From: an uncultured Jannaschia sp.
GTDB taxonomy: Bacteria; Pseudomonadota; Alphaproteobacteria; Rhodobacterales; Rhodobacteraceae
Assembly (NCBI RefSeq): GCF_947494055.1
Contig: NZ_CANLTR010000005.1
Location: 1 to 64,000, forward strand
Direction of reading: 5' to 3'
Length of the DNA: 64,000 nucleotides
Positions 42,184 through 51,527 of this stretch are shown here, in pieces (the first letter of the stretch is position 1; the number at the start of each line of letters is the position of its first letter). The position numbers were made by a program, and so were the translations under genes. The notes under the pieces were generated by a model, which was not told the origin of the DNA, searched no databases, and saw only the letters and a program-made list of their open reading frames with translations.

Positions 42184-44334
42184 ATGACGATCCGTCTCAG
42201 CATCCTGACGTCCACCGCCCTCGCCGCCGCCATGCCGGCCTTCGCGGAGGAGATGGCGTTCGACCGCATCGCCAGCTTCCCGGTCGCGCGGAACTCCGAC
42301 GGCGCGGCGGAAAGTTCGGCCGAGATCATCGCCGCCACGACGGACGGGATGACGCTGGTCTATTCGGACAGCCCGCTCGGCGCGATCGGCATGGTCGACA
42401 TCACCGACCCCGCCGCGCCCGCGCCGCTGGGTCACATCGAGGTCGGGGGCGAGCCGACCGCCGTGTCGGTGCTGGAGCGGACCGCCTTCGTCGCGGTCGA
42501 CACCTCGGAGAGCTACACCGACCCGTCGGGCGTCGTGACGAGCTACGGGATGGACGGCACGCAGGGCGCGACCTGCGACCTCGGCGGGCAACCCGACAGC
42601 ACGGCGATCGCCCCGGACGGCAGCTTCATCGCCATCGCCGTCGAGAACGAGCGCGACGAGGAGGCGGGCGACGGCCGCGTGGGGCAGATGCCCGGCGGCA
42701 CGCTCGCCATCGTCGACATCGCGGACGCGGCGCTCGACTGCGCGAGCCTGCGCTTCGCGGATCTGACGGGGCTGGCGGAGATCGCGCCCGAGGATCCCGA
42801 GCCCGAATTCGTCGACGTGAACGACGCGGGCGAGATCGTGGTCACGTTGCAGGAGAACAACCACATCGCCATCGTCGGCGCGGACGGGACGGTGCTGTCG
42901 CATTTCTCCGCCGGCACGGTCAGCCTCGACGGGATCGACGCCAGCGACGACGGCGCGCTGGTCTTCGACGAAAACCTGTCGGACATCCCGCGCGAGCCCG
43001 ACGGCGTGCAGTGGATCGACGCGGACCATGTCGCCATCGCCAACGAGGGGGACATGGACGGCGGCACGCGCGGCTGGTCTGTGATGGACCGCGACGGAAA
43101 CGTGGTCTGGGACAGCGGCGCGACGTTCGAGCACGCGCTGGTCGAGGTCGGGCACTACCCGGACGCGCGCTCCGACGCGAAGGGCGTGGAGCCCGAGGGG
43201 ATGGAGTTCGCCACGTTCGGCGGCACGCCCTACGTCTTCATCCTCGCCGAACGCGCCTCCGCCGTAGGCGTCTACGACGTGACCGACCCGGCGAACCCGG
43301 TGCTCGCGCAGATCCTGCCCTCCGGCATCGCGCCGGAGGGGGCCGTGGCGATCCCCGAACGGAACCTCCTCGTCACCGCGAACGAGAGCGATCTGGGCGC
43401 GGATGGCGGCGCGCGGAGCCACGTGATGATCTACGAATACCGCGAGGGGGCGCCGAGCTATCCGCACCTGACCTCCGCCGGGGCCGACCGGCTCATCGGG
43501 TGGTCGGCGCTGTCGGGCCTCGCCGCCGATCCGGAACGGCCGGGCATCTTCCGCGTCGTCAACGACAGCTTCTTCGGCGCGCAGCCGACCATCTTCACCA
43601 TCGACGCGACGCAGGTTCCGGCACGGATCACCGATGCGACGGTGGTGACGCGGAACGGCAACCCGGCGCAGAAGCTCGACATCGAGGGGATCGCGCCCGA
43701 CGGCGAGGGGGGTCACTGGCTCGCCTCCGAGGGGCGGACCGACCGGCTGATCCCGCACGCGATCTACCGTGTCGACGCGACTGGCGAGATCACCGAGGAG
43801 GTCGCCTTCCCGCCCGAGCTCCTCGCCCACGAGACGCGCTACGGCGCCGAGGGGATCGCGATGGTCGACGGCCGGCTCTGGATCGCGATGCAGCGGGACT
43901 GGGCGGACGACGCGGAGAACATGGTGAAGCTGGTCTCCTACGATCTCGAGAGCGAGGAATGGGGCGCCGTCCTCTACGAACGTGCCGCGCCCGAGGCGGG
44001 CTGGGTCGGGCTGTCGGAGATCACGGTCCACGGCGAGCACGTCTATCTGATCGAGCGTGACAACCAGATCGGCGCGGCGGCCGCGATCAAGCGCATCACC
44101 CGCGTGCCCGTGTCCGAGATGGTGCCCGCGCCCCTCGGCGGCGCGCTGCCGGTGGTCGGCCACGAGGTCGCGATGGACCTGCTGCCCGCGCTCGCCGCGA
44201 CCGGCGGCTACGTCGTGGACAAGGTCGAGGGGCTGGCCTTCGACGCGGACGGGAACGCCTGGATCGTGACCGACAACGACGGGGTGGACGACAGCTCGGG
44301 CGAGACGCTGCTCCTGAACCTCGGCCCGCTCTGA
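42184..44334 (+). CDS. Exported phytase-like esterase protein
   Basis: A 716-aa secreted protein with a signal peptide (RLSILTSTALAAAMPAFA). The N-terminal half is a beta-propeller-like domain (MTLVYSDSPLGAIGMVDITD, and the block VGVYDVTDPANPVLAQIL). The C-terminal half follows the esterase-like activity of phytase family (PF13449): SALSGLAADPERPGIFRVVN, KLDIEGIAPDGEGGHWLASE, VEGLAFDADGNAWIVTDNDG. It probably acts on phosphate esters in the periplasm or outside, consistent with its PHO box. A hairpin terminator follows. Confidence 0.82.
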   Translation: MTIRLSILTSTALAAAMPAFAEEMAFDRIASFPVARNSDGAAESSAEIIAATTDGMTLVYSDSPLGAIGMVDITDPAAPAPLGHIEVGGEPTAVSVLERTAFVAVDTSESYTDPSGVVTSYGMDGTQGATCDLGGQPDSTAIAPDGSFIAIAVENERDEEAGDGRVGQMPGGTLAIVDIADAALDCASLRFADLTGLAEIAPEDPEPEFVDVNDAGEIVVTLQENNHIAIVGADGTVLSHFSAGTVSLDGIDASDDGALVFDENLSDIPREPDGVQWIDADHVAIANEGDMDGGTRGWSVMDRDGNVVWDSGATFEHALVEVGHYPDARSDAKGVEPEGMEFATFGGTPYVFILAERASAVGVYDVTDPANPVLAQILPSGIAPEGAVAIPERNLLVTANESDLGADGGARSHVMIYEYREGAPSYPHLTSAGADRLIGWSALSGLAADPERPGIFRVVNDSFFGAQPTIFTIDATQVPARITDATVVTRNGNPAQKLDIEGIAPDGEGGHWLASEGRTDRLIPHAIYRVDATGEITEEVAFPPELLAHETRYGAEGIAMVDGRLWIAMQRDWADDAENMVKLVSYDLESEEWGAVLYERAAPEAGWVGLSEITVHGEHVYLIERDNQIGAAAAIKRITRVPVSEMVPAPLGGALPVVGHEVAMDLLPALAATGGYVVDKVEGLAFDADGNAWIVTDNDGVDDSSGETLLLNLGPL

Positions 44335-44342
44335 CGCGGCTT

Positions 44343-44365
44343 GCGGGCCGGTGCGACCGGCCCGC
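44343..44365 (+). terminator. Hairpin after the phytase-like gene
   Basis: A 9-bp perfect stem GCGGGCCGG/CCGGCCCGC with a 5-nt loop, 8 nt after the stop. The following CTGTTACCTT is only moderately T-rich. Confidence 0.6.
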
Positions 44366-44383
44366 CTGTTACCTTAGCGTCAC
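44366..44383 (+). promoter_or_regulatory. Candidate PHO box of phoD
   Basis: CTGTTAC (44366) and GCGTCAC (44377) start 11 bp apart, as in the two other PHO boxes of the window; a third element at 44388 is poor. It lies 70 nt before the phoD start. Confidence 0.45.
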
Positions 44384-44452
44384 CGGATCGTGTCCGTAAT
44401 GTCGCAGGGGCCTGCGAGGACGCGCCGAGTTCATTCGCACAGGAAACCCGCC

Positions 44453-46009
44453 ATGCCCTCGTCCCTCATCCGACCGCACCGCCGCGCCGTGCTGGCCGGC
44501 GGCGCCGCGATGGCCGCCGTCCTCGCCACGCCCTCGCTGGTGCGCGCGCAGTCCCGCCCCGCCTTCACCCACGGCGTGCAATCGGGCGACGTCGACGCGT
44601 CCTCCGGCATGGTCTGGACGCGCACCGACCGCCCGGCCCGCATCCGAACCGAGATCGCGACGACCGAGAGCTTCGCCGATGCGCGCGCGCTCGCCCCGAT
44701 CGACGCGCTGCCGGAGAGCGACCTCGCCGTGAAGCGCCTGCTCGCCGACCTGCCGTCGGGGCAGGACGTGTTCTACCGCTTCACCGCCGAGGCGCTCGAC
44801 GACGTGAACGCCGTTTCCGAGCCGATCACCGGGCGCTTCCGCACCGCGCCGGGCGACCGCCGCGACGTGCGCTTCGCCTGGTCCGGCGACACGGTGGGCC
44901 AGGGCTGGGGCATCGACGCGGAGGGCATGCGCACGTACGCCGCCATCGCCGGGCGACAGCCGGACTTCTTCATCCATTCCGGCGACACGATCTATGCCGA
45001 CGGCCCGCTGGAGGAGCGCGTCGAGCTGCCCGACGGGGGCGTCTGGCTGAACGAGATCGTCACGCCCGAGAAGCGCAAGGTGGCCGAGACGCTCGACGAG
45101 TATCGCGGCCAGTGGAAGTACAACATGATGGACGCGCATCTGCGCGCGATGAACGCGGCGCTGCCGACCTTCTTCCAGTGGGACGACCATGAGGTGGTCA
45201 ACAACTGGTCCGCGTCGAAGGACCTGCTCTCCGACGACCGCTACAGCGTGAAGGAGATCGGCGTGCTCTCCGCCCGCGCCGGCCGCGCCTTCCACGAGAT
45301 GACGCCGATCCGCTACGTCCCGGAGGAGCCGGGCCGCGTCTATCGCAAGATCGCCTACGGCCCGCATCTGGACGTGTTCTTCCTCGACATGCGCTCCTAT
45401 CGCGGGGCCAACAGCGACAACCTGCAGACGGAGGCGGGCGACGCGACCGCGATGCTCGGCGCGCGGCAGATCGCCTGGCTGAAGCGGGCGCTGGCCGACA
45501 GCCGCGCGACGTGGAAGGTGATCGCCTCCGACATGCCCATCGGCCTCGTCGTGCCGGACGGGGACACGATGTTCGAGGGGGTGGCCAACCGCGAGGACGG
45601 TGCGCCGAAGGGTCGCGAGCACGACGTCGCCGAGGTGCTGCGCTTCATCCGCGCGGCGGGGGTGAAGAACACCGTCTGGCTGACGGCGGACGTGCATTAC
45701 ACCGCGGCGCATCACTACAGCCCCGACCGCGCCGCGTTCCAGGATTTCGAGCCGTTCTGGGAGTTCGTCTCCGGCCCGATCCATGCCGGGACGTTCGGGC
45801 CGAGCGAACTCGACATGACCTTCGGGCCGGAGGTGCGCTTCGTGAAGGCGCCGCCGGAGGGCCAGGCGAACCTGCCGCCCTCGGCCGGCTACCAGTTCTT
45901 CGGCCTCGTCGACATCGAGGGGGCGAGCGGCCGGATGACGGTGCGGCTGATGGACCGCGACGACACCGAGCTCTGGTCCACCACGCTCGACCCCGACACC
46001 ACGATCTGA
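44453..46009 (+). CDS. phoD: PhoD-type alkaline phosphatase/phosphodiesterase
   Basis: A 518-aa Tat-exported phosphodiesterase of the PhoD family, which uses calcium and iron. The signal has a twin arginine (RPHRRAVLAGGAAMAAVLAT). The N-terminal Fn3-like domain is followed by the catalytic domain with RFAWSGDTVGQ, FIHSGDTIYADG, WDDHEVVNNW and the final metal His in WLTADVHYTAAH. AGGAAA precedes the ATG. With phoA and the phytase-like gene it provides three different extracytoplasmic routes to phosphate. Confidence 0.95.
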   Translation: MPSSLIRPHRRAVLAGGAAMAAVLATPSLVRAQSRPAFTHGVQSGDVDASSGMVWTRTDRPARIRTEIATTESFADARALAPIDALPESDLAVKRLLADLPSGQDVFYRFTAEALDDVNAVSEPITGRFRTAPGDRRDVRFAWSGDTVGQGWGIDAEGMRTYAAIAGRQPDFFIHSGDTIYADGPLEERVELPDGGVWLNEIVTPEKRKVAETLDEYRGQWKYNMMDAHLRAMNAALPTFFQWDDHEVVNNWSASKDLLSDDRYSVKEIGVLSARAGRAFHEMTPIRYVPEEPGRVYRKIAYGPHLDVFFLDMRSYRGANSDNLQTEAGDATAMLGARQIAWLKRALADSRATWKVIASDMPIGLVVPDGDTMFEGVANREDGAPKGREHDVAEVLRFIRAAGVKNTVWLTADVHYTAAHHYSPDRAAFQDFEPFWEFVSGPIHAGTFGPSELDMTFGPEVRFVKAPPEGQANLPPSAGYQFFGLVDIEGASGRMTVRLMDRDDTELWSTTLDPDTTI

Positions 46010-46187
46010 CCCGGATCGCCGCGCGGCCCGGCCGGGCCGTCGCGACCTGCCCGCCGGTCGCCGCCGGAACCGATCCACGGGGGCGGGCATTGCCCTGAAG
46101 GGGTCGGGCCCGTATCCATGCGGAGCCCGCCCCCGCAGGAGGAAGCCCGAGGATGTCGTCGTGATGCCGGCCGATACGTTCTGAACG

Positions 46188-46844
46188 ATGCTGCCGGTCG
46201 TCGGAATCGTCCTCGCCTGCGCCGCACTCTCGGCGCTTCTGCCGATCTTCACGGCGATGTCGGGGATCCGGTTTCCCCGCCGCCTCGTCGTCGGCACCTT
46301 CGTCTTCGCACTCACCGCGCTCCTCTACGGGGAGTTCGCCGACGGCTACGAGGCGCTGCCGTGGTGGGACATGCTCCTGCATGTCGTGAGCGCCGCGGTC
46401 CTGTCGGTCGCCGGAATGGGGCTCGCGCTTCTGCCCACGGCCGGCGGCCGGGCCCGGACCTCGATATGGCTGCTGGCGGTGCTGGGCTTCGGCTTCTCGA
46501 TGATGGTCGGCACGATGTGGGAGATCATGGAGTTCACGCTCGACCAGGTCTTCGGCTACAACACGCAGGCGAGCGGCCTGATGGACACGATGACGGACAC
46601 GATCGCGAACCTCGTGGGCGCCGTCTTGGGCGCGGTCGCGGCGCATCAGGCGGTCACGTTCGGGCGGCGCATCCCGCCGGCGGGCGTGCTTCTGGACTTC
46701 GTGGAGAAGAATCCGGTGATCTACGGTGCGTGGCGGGGGCCGTCAGGCGGCCTGCGCGGCGAGGCGCGCGGCGGCGAGGCCGGAGCGGACCGCCCCCTCG
46801 AGCGTCGCGGGCAGCCCGGTCCCGACATGGTCCCCGGCGAGTAG
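46188..46844 (+). CDS. YjdF/DUF2238-like membrane protein
   Basis: A 218-aa protein with five or six membrane segments. Conserved blocks include GEFADGYEALPWWDMLLHVV and VGTMWEIMEFTLDQVFGYNT followed by SGLMDTMTDTIANLVGAVLG, the pattern of DUF2238/YjdF-type proteins of unknown function. The last 34 residues are polar and overlap in antisense with the 3' end of the convergent hpnE gene over 102 nt, which is long for this compact genome. Confidence 0.75.
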   Translation: MLPVVGIVLACAALSALLPIFTAMSGIRFPRRLVVGTFVFALTALLYGEFADGYEALPWWDMLLHVVSAAVLSVAGMGLALLPTAGGRARTSIWLLAVLGFGFSMMVGTMWEIMEFTLDQVFGYNTQASGLMDTMTDTIANLVGAVLGAVAAHQAVTFGRRIPPAGVLLDFVEKNPVIYGAWRGPSGGLRGEARGGEAGADRPLERRGQPGPDMVPGE

Positions 46845-47993
46845 CAGGTTCGGCCAGGGCGTGCGCGCGGCCGGGCGGCGGACGGCGCCGGCGGGCGACT
46901 GATCGAAGGTCGCGGCCTTCTCCCGCAGCAGTCGTGCCACCGGCATCGCGGCGGGAACGGTCCCGCCATGCGCGGCGATCGCGGCGGCCACGTCGCGCCA
47001 GAGCTGCCCGAGCGCGGCCTCGCGCGACAGCCCGTCCACCTCCGACGCTTCGGCCGCCGAGACGGTGACGGAGACGACGTCGCCGCGCCGGAACAACCAT
47101 TGCGCCGCGCCACCGAGAAGGGCCAGCACCGGCGGCAGGCCGCTTTCCGGCGCCAGGAAATGCGCGTTCACGATGGTGCGGCCCGGGCCCGGCACGTCGA
47201 TCTGCGGCAGGAGCGTCGCCGCCTGACGCGCGGGGACGGCGAGGATGGCGGCGTCGCCCGGGCCGAGCGCGACCGGGCCGTCCGCCGTCTCGATGGCGTC
47301 GAGACGGTCCGTGCCGCGCAGGGCGGCGGCGGCGGTGCGGTAGCGGATGCGGACGCCGCGCGCTTCAAGGAGCGGCAGCGCGGGATCGACGAGCGCGGGG
47401 CCGAGCCCGTCGGGCGCGAAGACCGGCCGCACCGCGCCCGCCCCCCGTGCGAAGCTCCGCAGCAGCGCCGCGCGCAGGAGGGGGGCGCTGCCGGTCTCGG
47501 GCGGCTCGTTCAGGACGGCGCGGGTCATCGGGTCCCAGAACGCGTCCCAGGCCGGACCGCGCGCGACGACCTCCGCCACGCTGGTCGTGCGGCGGGCGGC
47601 AAGGAGGCGGGCGGTGTCGCGGCCAAGCGCGAGCGCGGAGACGCCGGGCGGGCGGGCGGCGCGGCGGAGAGCGCCGAGCGGGCCCGGACCGGGCCGGATC
47701 GTCCAGCGCGCGCCGGTGGCGAGGTCGAGGAACGGAAACGCCGCCTCCCCCGTCGACAGCGCGTCGGCCCCGCCGATGCGCGCGGCCCAGTCGAGCACGG
47801 CGCGGTTGCCCGACAGGATCAGATGGTTGCCGTTGTCGATCACCCGGTCGAGCCGCGTGTCGCGATAGGAGCGGCAACGCCCGCCGGCCTTCGGCGACGC
47901 CTCGAGCATCTCCACCGTGTGCCCCGTGCCCGACAGCCGTTCGGCGGCGACGAGGCCGGCGAGCCCCGCGCCGATGACCCAGATGCGCCCCAT
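46743..47993 (-). CDS. hpnE: Hydroxysqualene dehydroxylase
   Basis: A 416-aa FAD enzyme that reduces hydroxysqualene to squalene, the last step of the HpnCDE route. The dinucleotide-binding motif WVIGAGLAGLVAAERLSGTG opens the protein and EASPKAGGRCRSY is the second FAD contact. IDNGNHLILSGNRAVLDW and the C-terminal LLLAGDHVGTGLPATLEGAV complete the amine-oxidase pattern. It follows hpnD with no gap. Confidence 0.92.
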   Translation of the reverse strand: MGRIWVIGAGLAGLVAAERLSGTGHTVEMLEASPKAGGRCRSYRDTRLDRVIDNGNHLILSGNRAVLDWAARIGGADALSTGEAAFPFLDLATGARWTIRPGPGPLGALRRAARPPGVSALALGRDTARLLAARRTTSVAEVVARGPAWDAFWDPMTRAVLNEPPETGSAPLLRAALLRSFARGAGAVRPVFAPDGLGPALVDPALPLLEARGVRIRYRTAAAALRGTDRLDAIETADGPVALGPGDAAILAVPARQAATLLPQIDVPGPGRTIVNAHFLAPESGLPPVLALLGGAAQWLFRRGDVVSVTVSAAEASEVDGLSREAALGQLWRDVAAAIAAHGGTVPAAMPVARLLREKAATFDQSPAGAVRRPAARTPWPNLLLAGDHVGTGLPATLEGAVRSGLAAARLAAQAA

Positions 47994-48860
47994 TCAGACG
48001 GGACGCGCGACCGCGGCCAACCCGTCCGCGACCTTGCCCAGGCGCGAGCGCACGGGCGGCGGGCGGGACCAGTCGGCCTCCCACCGGCGGAGCAGCCGCT
48101 CGTAGGGGCCCATCATCATCAGCGCGGGCAGGAGCGGCGTGCGGCGATGCGCGGCGATCTCCACGGCGGCGGCGTCGAAGGCCTGCCGCGCTTCGCGGCC
48201 GAGCAGCGCGCGGGCCTGCGACAGCCGGGGATGGCGCGCGACCTGCGCGGGGTCCTCCGGCAGGCCGGCGGCGCGCAGCACGTGCGCCGGCAGGTAGAGA
48301 CGGCCCATCGCCGCATCCGTCTCGACGTCGCGCAGGATGTTCATCACCTGCAACCCGCGCGCGAGGTTGAGCGCGAACCGCTCGGAACACGCGCCGCGCC
48401 ATGCGCCGAAGCAGAACATCGACAGGATGCCGACGGAGCCCGCGACGCGGCGGATATAGGCCGAGAACAGCTCGGCATCCGGGGCGACGATTGCGGCGGC
48501 ATCCATGCGCATCCCTTCGACAACCATCACGAATTCCCGCTTGGGCAGGTCGATCCAGTCGAGCGTCCGGGCGATCTCCGCGCCGATGGCGGTGCGGGGC
48601 ATGCCGTCGAAGGTTGCGTCGAGCTCCGCCTCCCAGCGGTCGAGCAGGGCGGCGCGGCTGGCGGAATCGACGGCCTCCGGTGCGTCGCCGTCGGCGATGT
48701 CGTCCACCGCACGGCAAAGCGCGTAGACCGCGTGGATCGCCCGACGGCGGCGCTGCGGCAGGATGCGCATGCCGGCGGCGAAGCTCGACCCGGCCATCGC
48801 CACGACACGGCGGACCTCGTCCCGGTCGGCCCGTTCGCTGGTCGCCCGGGCGAAGCTCAT
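47994..48860 (-). CDS. hpnD: Presqualene diphosphate synthase
   Basis: A 288-aa prenyl synthase that condenses two farnesyl diphosphates to presqualene diphosphate. Aspartate-rich metal sites are CRAVDDIADGD and NILRDVETDAAMGRLYLP, and SMFCFGAWRG is typical of HpnD. The ATG overlaps the hpnC stop as ATGA. No squalene-hopene cyclase is in the window, so the squalene may feed the adjacent carotenoid genes. Confidence 0.93.
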   Translation of the reverse strand: MSFARATSERADRDEVRRVVAMAGSSFAAGMRILPQRRRRAIHAVYALCRAVDDIADGDAPEAVDSASRAALLDRWEAELDATFDGMPRTAIGAEIARTLDWIDLPKREFVMVVEGMRMDAAAIVAPDAELFSAYIRRVAGSVGILSMFCFGAWRGACSERFALNLARGLQVMNILRDVETDAAMGRLYLPAHVLRAAGLPEDPAQVARHPRLSQARALLGREARQAFDAAAVEIAAHRRTPLLPALMMMGPYERLLRRWEADWSRPPPVRSRLGKVADGLAAVARPV

Positions 48861-49729
48861 GGCGCGAACCACAGGCTCGAGAGACCGGCGCGGGCGAAGT
48901 CGGCCCGGCGAAGCGCCACGCGCCGGGCGAGCGGGTCGCCCCGACGCAGCAGCGCATGCAGGCGCCGGGCGAGGGCGACGGTCGCCGCCGCCTGCATCCG
49001 CAAGCCGCGCGAGGCGATCAGAGTGGGCAGCGGTGCGGCCTCCGTCAGGAGCGCGTCGGTCGCCTCCAGCGTCCGGTCGACCACGCGCCGAAGCGCGGGC
49101 GTCAGGGCGGGACCGACCAGATCGGCGTCGGCCGCCCCCTCGGCCGCCATCCAGTCGCCGGGCAGGTACCGCCGTCCGAGGTCGCGGTGATCCTCCGCGA
49201 TATCCTGCAGGTGGTTCAGGACCTGCAACGCGGCGCAAAGCGCGTCGGACGGCCCGTGTGTCACCGCGTCCTCGCCATGCACCGCGAGGAGGAACCGGCC
49301 GACCGGCGCGGCGGAGACGTCGCAATAGGCCATCAGATCGGCCCAGTCGGCGCAGGCGATCCCGCCCGCGTCCCGGCGGAACGCCACGAGAAGCTCGCCC
49401 GCCGCGGCGAGGGCGGTCGCGTCGGAGGGCGTGCGGCCGTCGTCCAGCGCGCGGCGTAGCGCCGCAGCCGGATCCTTGCCGTCCTGCCCGGAGAGAGCGC
49501 GATCTAACGCGTCGAGCCGGCCGAGCTTGGCCTCGGGCGACGCATCGGGATCGTCGGCAATGTCGTCGGCGGCGCGGGCGAACCGGTAGAACGCGACGAC
49601 CTTGCCACGCGCATGCGGCGGCAGGAGGCGCGAGGCCACGGGAAAGTTCTCCCGTCGCGCCGCACGGTCGAGATCCGTCGTGGCCCGGTCGGTCCGGGTC
49701 TCGTTGCGGCGTTCTTCGGCGAGCGTCAT
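48857..49729 (-). CDS. hpnC: Hydroxysqualene synthase
   Basis: A 290-aa squalene-synthase-like enzyme converting presqualene diphosphate to hydroxysqualene. Aspartate-rich boxes are YRFARAADDIADDPDAS and LNHLQDIAEDHRDLGRRYLP. Start uncertain: the ATG before TLAEERRNETR was chosen, while a TTG at 49777 is in frame. First gene of hpnCDE, divergent from the carotenoid operon across a 229-bp gap. Confidence 0.9.
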   Translation of the reverse strand: MTLAEERRNETRTDRATTDLDRAARRENFPVASRLLPPHARGKVVAFYRFARAADDIADDPDASPEAKLGRLDALDRALSGQDGKDPAAALRRALDDGRTPSDATALAAAGELLVAFRRDAGGIACADWADLMAYCDVSAAPVGRFLLAVHGEDAVTHGPSDALCAALQVLNHLQDIAEDHRDLGRRYLPGDWMAAEGAADADLVGPALTPALRRVVDRTLEATDALLTEAAPLPTLIASRGLRMQAAATVALARRLHALLRRGDPLARRVALRRADFARAGLSSLWFAP

Positions 49730-49897
49730 GTGGCGTTCGGCCCCGGCAGACGATGGTTGCGTGACAATCCCGGGCAACGACTTAGGTCGCCCGCTGTTGC
49801 GGAGAAGATACTAACATGTTTCATCCCCCTGCCCTGCGACCCGGTGTCCTACCCGGCACTTCGTCGTCTGGTCCCGGGGGAACCATCAGGCCATTGT

Positions 49898-49915
49898 CCG
49901 GATTTGGCAATCCGG
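49898..49915. promoter_or_regulatory. Palindrome between hpnC and the carotenoid operon
   Basis: CCGGATT and AATCCGG form a perfect 7-bp inverted repeat with a TGGC spacer, 43 nt before the first carotenoid ATG. It may be an operator acting on both divergent units or a leader hairpin. It does not match the TGT-N12-ACA site of PpsR/CrtJ. Confidence 0.4.
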
Positions 49916-49958
49916 GTTCGCGGTGGACCGGGGCGGCGATGACGAGGGGGAACGAACG

Positions 49959-51527
49959 ATGAATGCGCTGGGTGGACGTTTCGCGGGGCGCCGGGCCGAT
50001 GCCCGCCGCGCCGTGGTGATCGGGGCCGGCCCCGGTGGTCTGGCCACGGCCATGCTCCTGCGGGCCTCCGGAGCAGAGGTGACGGTGTTGGAGCGGGAGG
50101 ACCGCGTGGGCGGTCGCACCGCGAGCTTCACGCAGGACGGCTTCACCTTCGATTACGGCCCGACTTTCTATCTCTATCCGGAGATCCTGCGGGAGATCTT
50201 CGGCGCCTGCGGCTACGACCTCGACGCCGAGGTGGATCTGCGCCGGCTCGACCCGATGTACCGGCTGCATTTCCACGACGGCAACACGTTCGACGCGACG
50301 CCCGACATCGAGCGCCTGACGGCGGAAGCCGCGCGGATCAGCCCCGAGGATGCGCGGAACGTGCAGCGCTATCTCGACTCCAACATCGCCAAGTTCGACG
50401 CCTTCCGGCCGATCCTGCAACGTCCGTTCCACGGGCCGCGCGACTTCATGCGCGCCGACATGGTGCGTGCGCTGCCCAAGCTGCGCCCCTGGCTTACCGT
50501 GGATCAGGACCTGCGCCGCTGGTTCAAGCATCCCGACCTGCGCCTCGCCTTCAGCTTCCAGTCCAAATACCTCGGGATGAGCCCGTTCAAATGCCCGTCG
50601 CTCTTCACGATCGTGGCGCATATCGAATACGGCTTCGGCGTGTTCCACCCGATCGGCGGCTGCAACGCGATCCCGCGCGCGATGGCCCGGGTGGCGACCG
50701 ATATGGGCGTGGACATCCGCCTGTCCGCCCCGGCCCAGGAGATCGAGTTCGACGGCCGCCGCGCGCGGGCCGTCCGCATCGAGGGCGAGACGATCGAGAC
50801 CGATGCGGTGGTGATGAACGGCGACTTCGCGACCACGGCCAAGGCGCTGATCCCCGACCGCCTGCGCCGGCGCTGGACCGATGCGAAGATCGATTCGAAG
50901 AAGTATTCCTGCTCCACCTTCATGCTCTATCTCGGGCTCGAGGGACGGCTCGACGATCTGCATCATCATTCGATCCACATGTCGTCGGACTACGTGGAGA
51001 ACATTCGCGAGATCGAGGCGGGCCTCGCGCCGGAGGAGCCGACGATCTACGTCCAGAACGCCTCCGTCACCGACCCCACGCTCGCGCCCGAGGGACATTC
51101 GACGCTCTACGTGCTGGTGCCGACGGGCAACCTGAACGGCGCGGTGGACTGGGACGAGATGGGGCCGCGTTACCGCGAGAAGATCCTCGACCGGCTGTCC
51201 CGCCTGACCGGTCACGACATCCGGCCGCGCATCCGCACCGAGCGGATGATCACCCCGGCCGACTGGGAAAGCCGAATGGGCATCTTCCGAGGCGCGACCT
51301 TCAACCTCGCGCACAATCTGGGCCAGATGCTGCACTGGCGGCCGCGCAACCGGTTCGAGGACGTGGACGGCGTCTACCTCACCGGCGGCGGCACGCATCC
51401 GGGCTCCGGCCTGCCCACCATCTTCGAGAGCGCGCGCATCGCCTCGAAGCTCGCGGCCGAGGATCTGGGCTTGCCGGTCCCGAACGTGCAAAGTCTGGGC
51501 GAGTCGCTCGAGGAGGCAGCGAAATGA
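49959..51527 (+). CDS. CrtN/CrtP-type carotenoid desaturase or oxidase (first copy)
   Basis: A 522-aa FAD-dependent phytoene-desaturase-family enzyme. The FAD site is VVIGAGPGGLATAMLLRASG, then REDRVGGRTASFTQDGFTFD, and the C-terminal carotenoid dehydrogenase block is YLTGGGTHPGSGLPTIFESA. Given hpnCDE next door, squalene or a dehydrosqualene is the probable substrate, as in the C30 pathways of Methylobacterium and Planctomycetes. Which copy introduces double bonds and which oxidises terminal methyls cannot be told from sequence alone. GAGGGGG lies 8 nt before the ATG. Confidence 0.85.
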   Translation: MNALGGRFAGRRADARRAVVIGAGPGGLATAMLLRASGAEVTVLEREDRVGGRTASFTQDGFTFDYGPTFYLYPEILREIFGACGYDLDAEVDLRRLDPMYRLHFHDGNTFDATPDIERLTAEAARISPEDARNVQRYLDSNIAKFDAFRPILQRPFHGPRDFMRADMVRALPKLRPWLTVDQDLRRWFKHPDLRLAFSFQSKYLGMSPFKCPSLFTIVAHIEYGFGVFHPIGGCNAIPRAMARVATDMGVDIRLSAPAQEIEFDGRRARAVRIEGETIETDAVVMNGDFATTAKALIPDRLRRRWTDAKIDSKKYSCSTFMLYLGLEGRLDDLHHHSIHMSSDYVENIREIEAGLAPEEPTIYVQNASVTDPTLAPEGHSTLYVLVPTGNLNGAVDWDEMGPRYREKILDRLSRLTGHDIRPRIRTERMITPADWESRMGIFRGATFNLAHNLGQMLHWRPRNRFEDVDGVYLTGGGTHPGSGLPTIFESARIASKLAAEDLGLPVPNVQSLGESLEEAAK

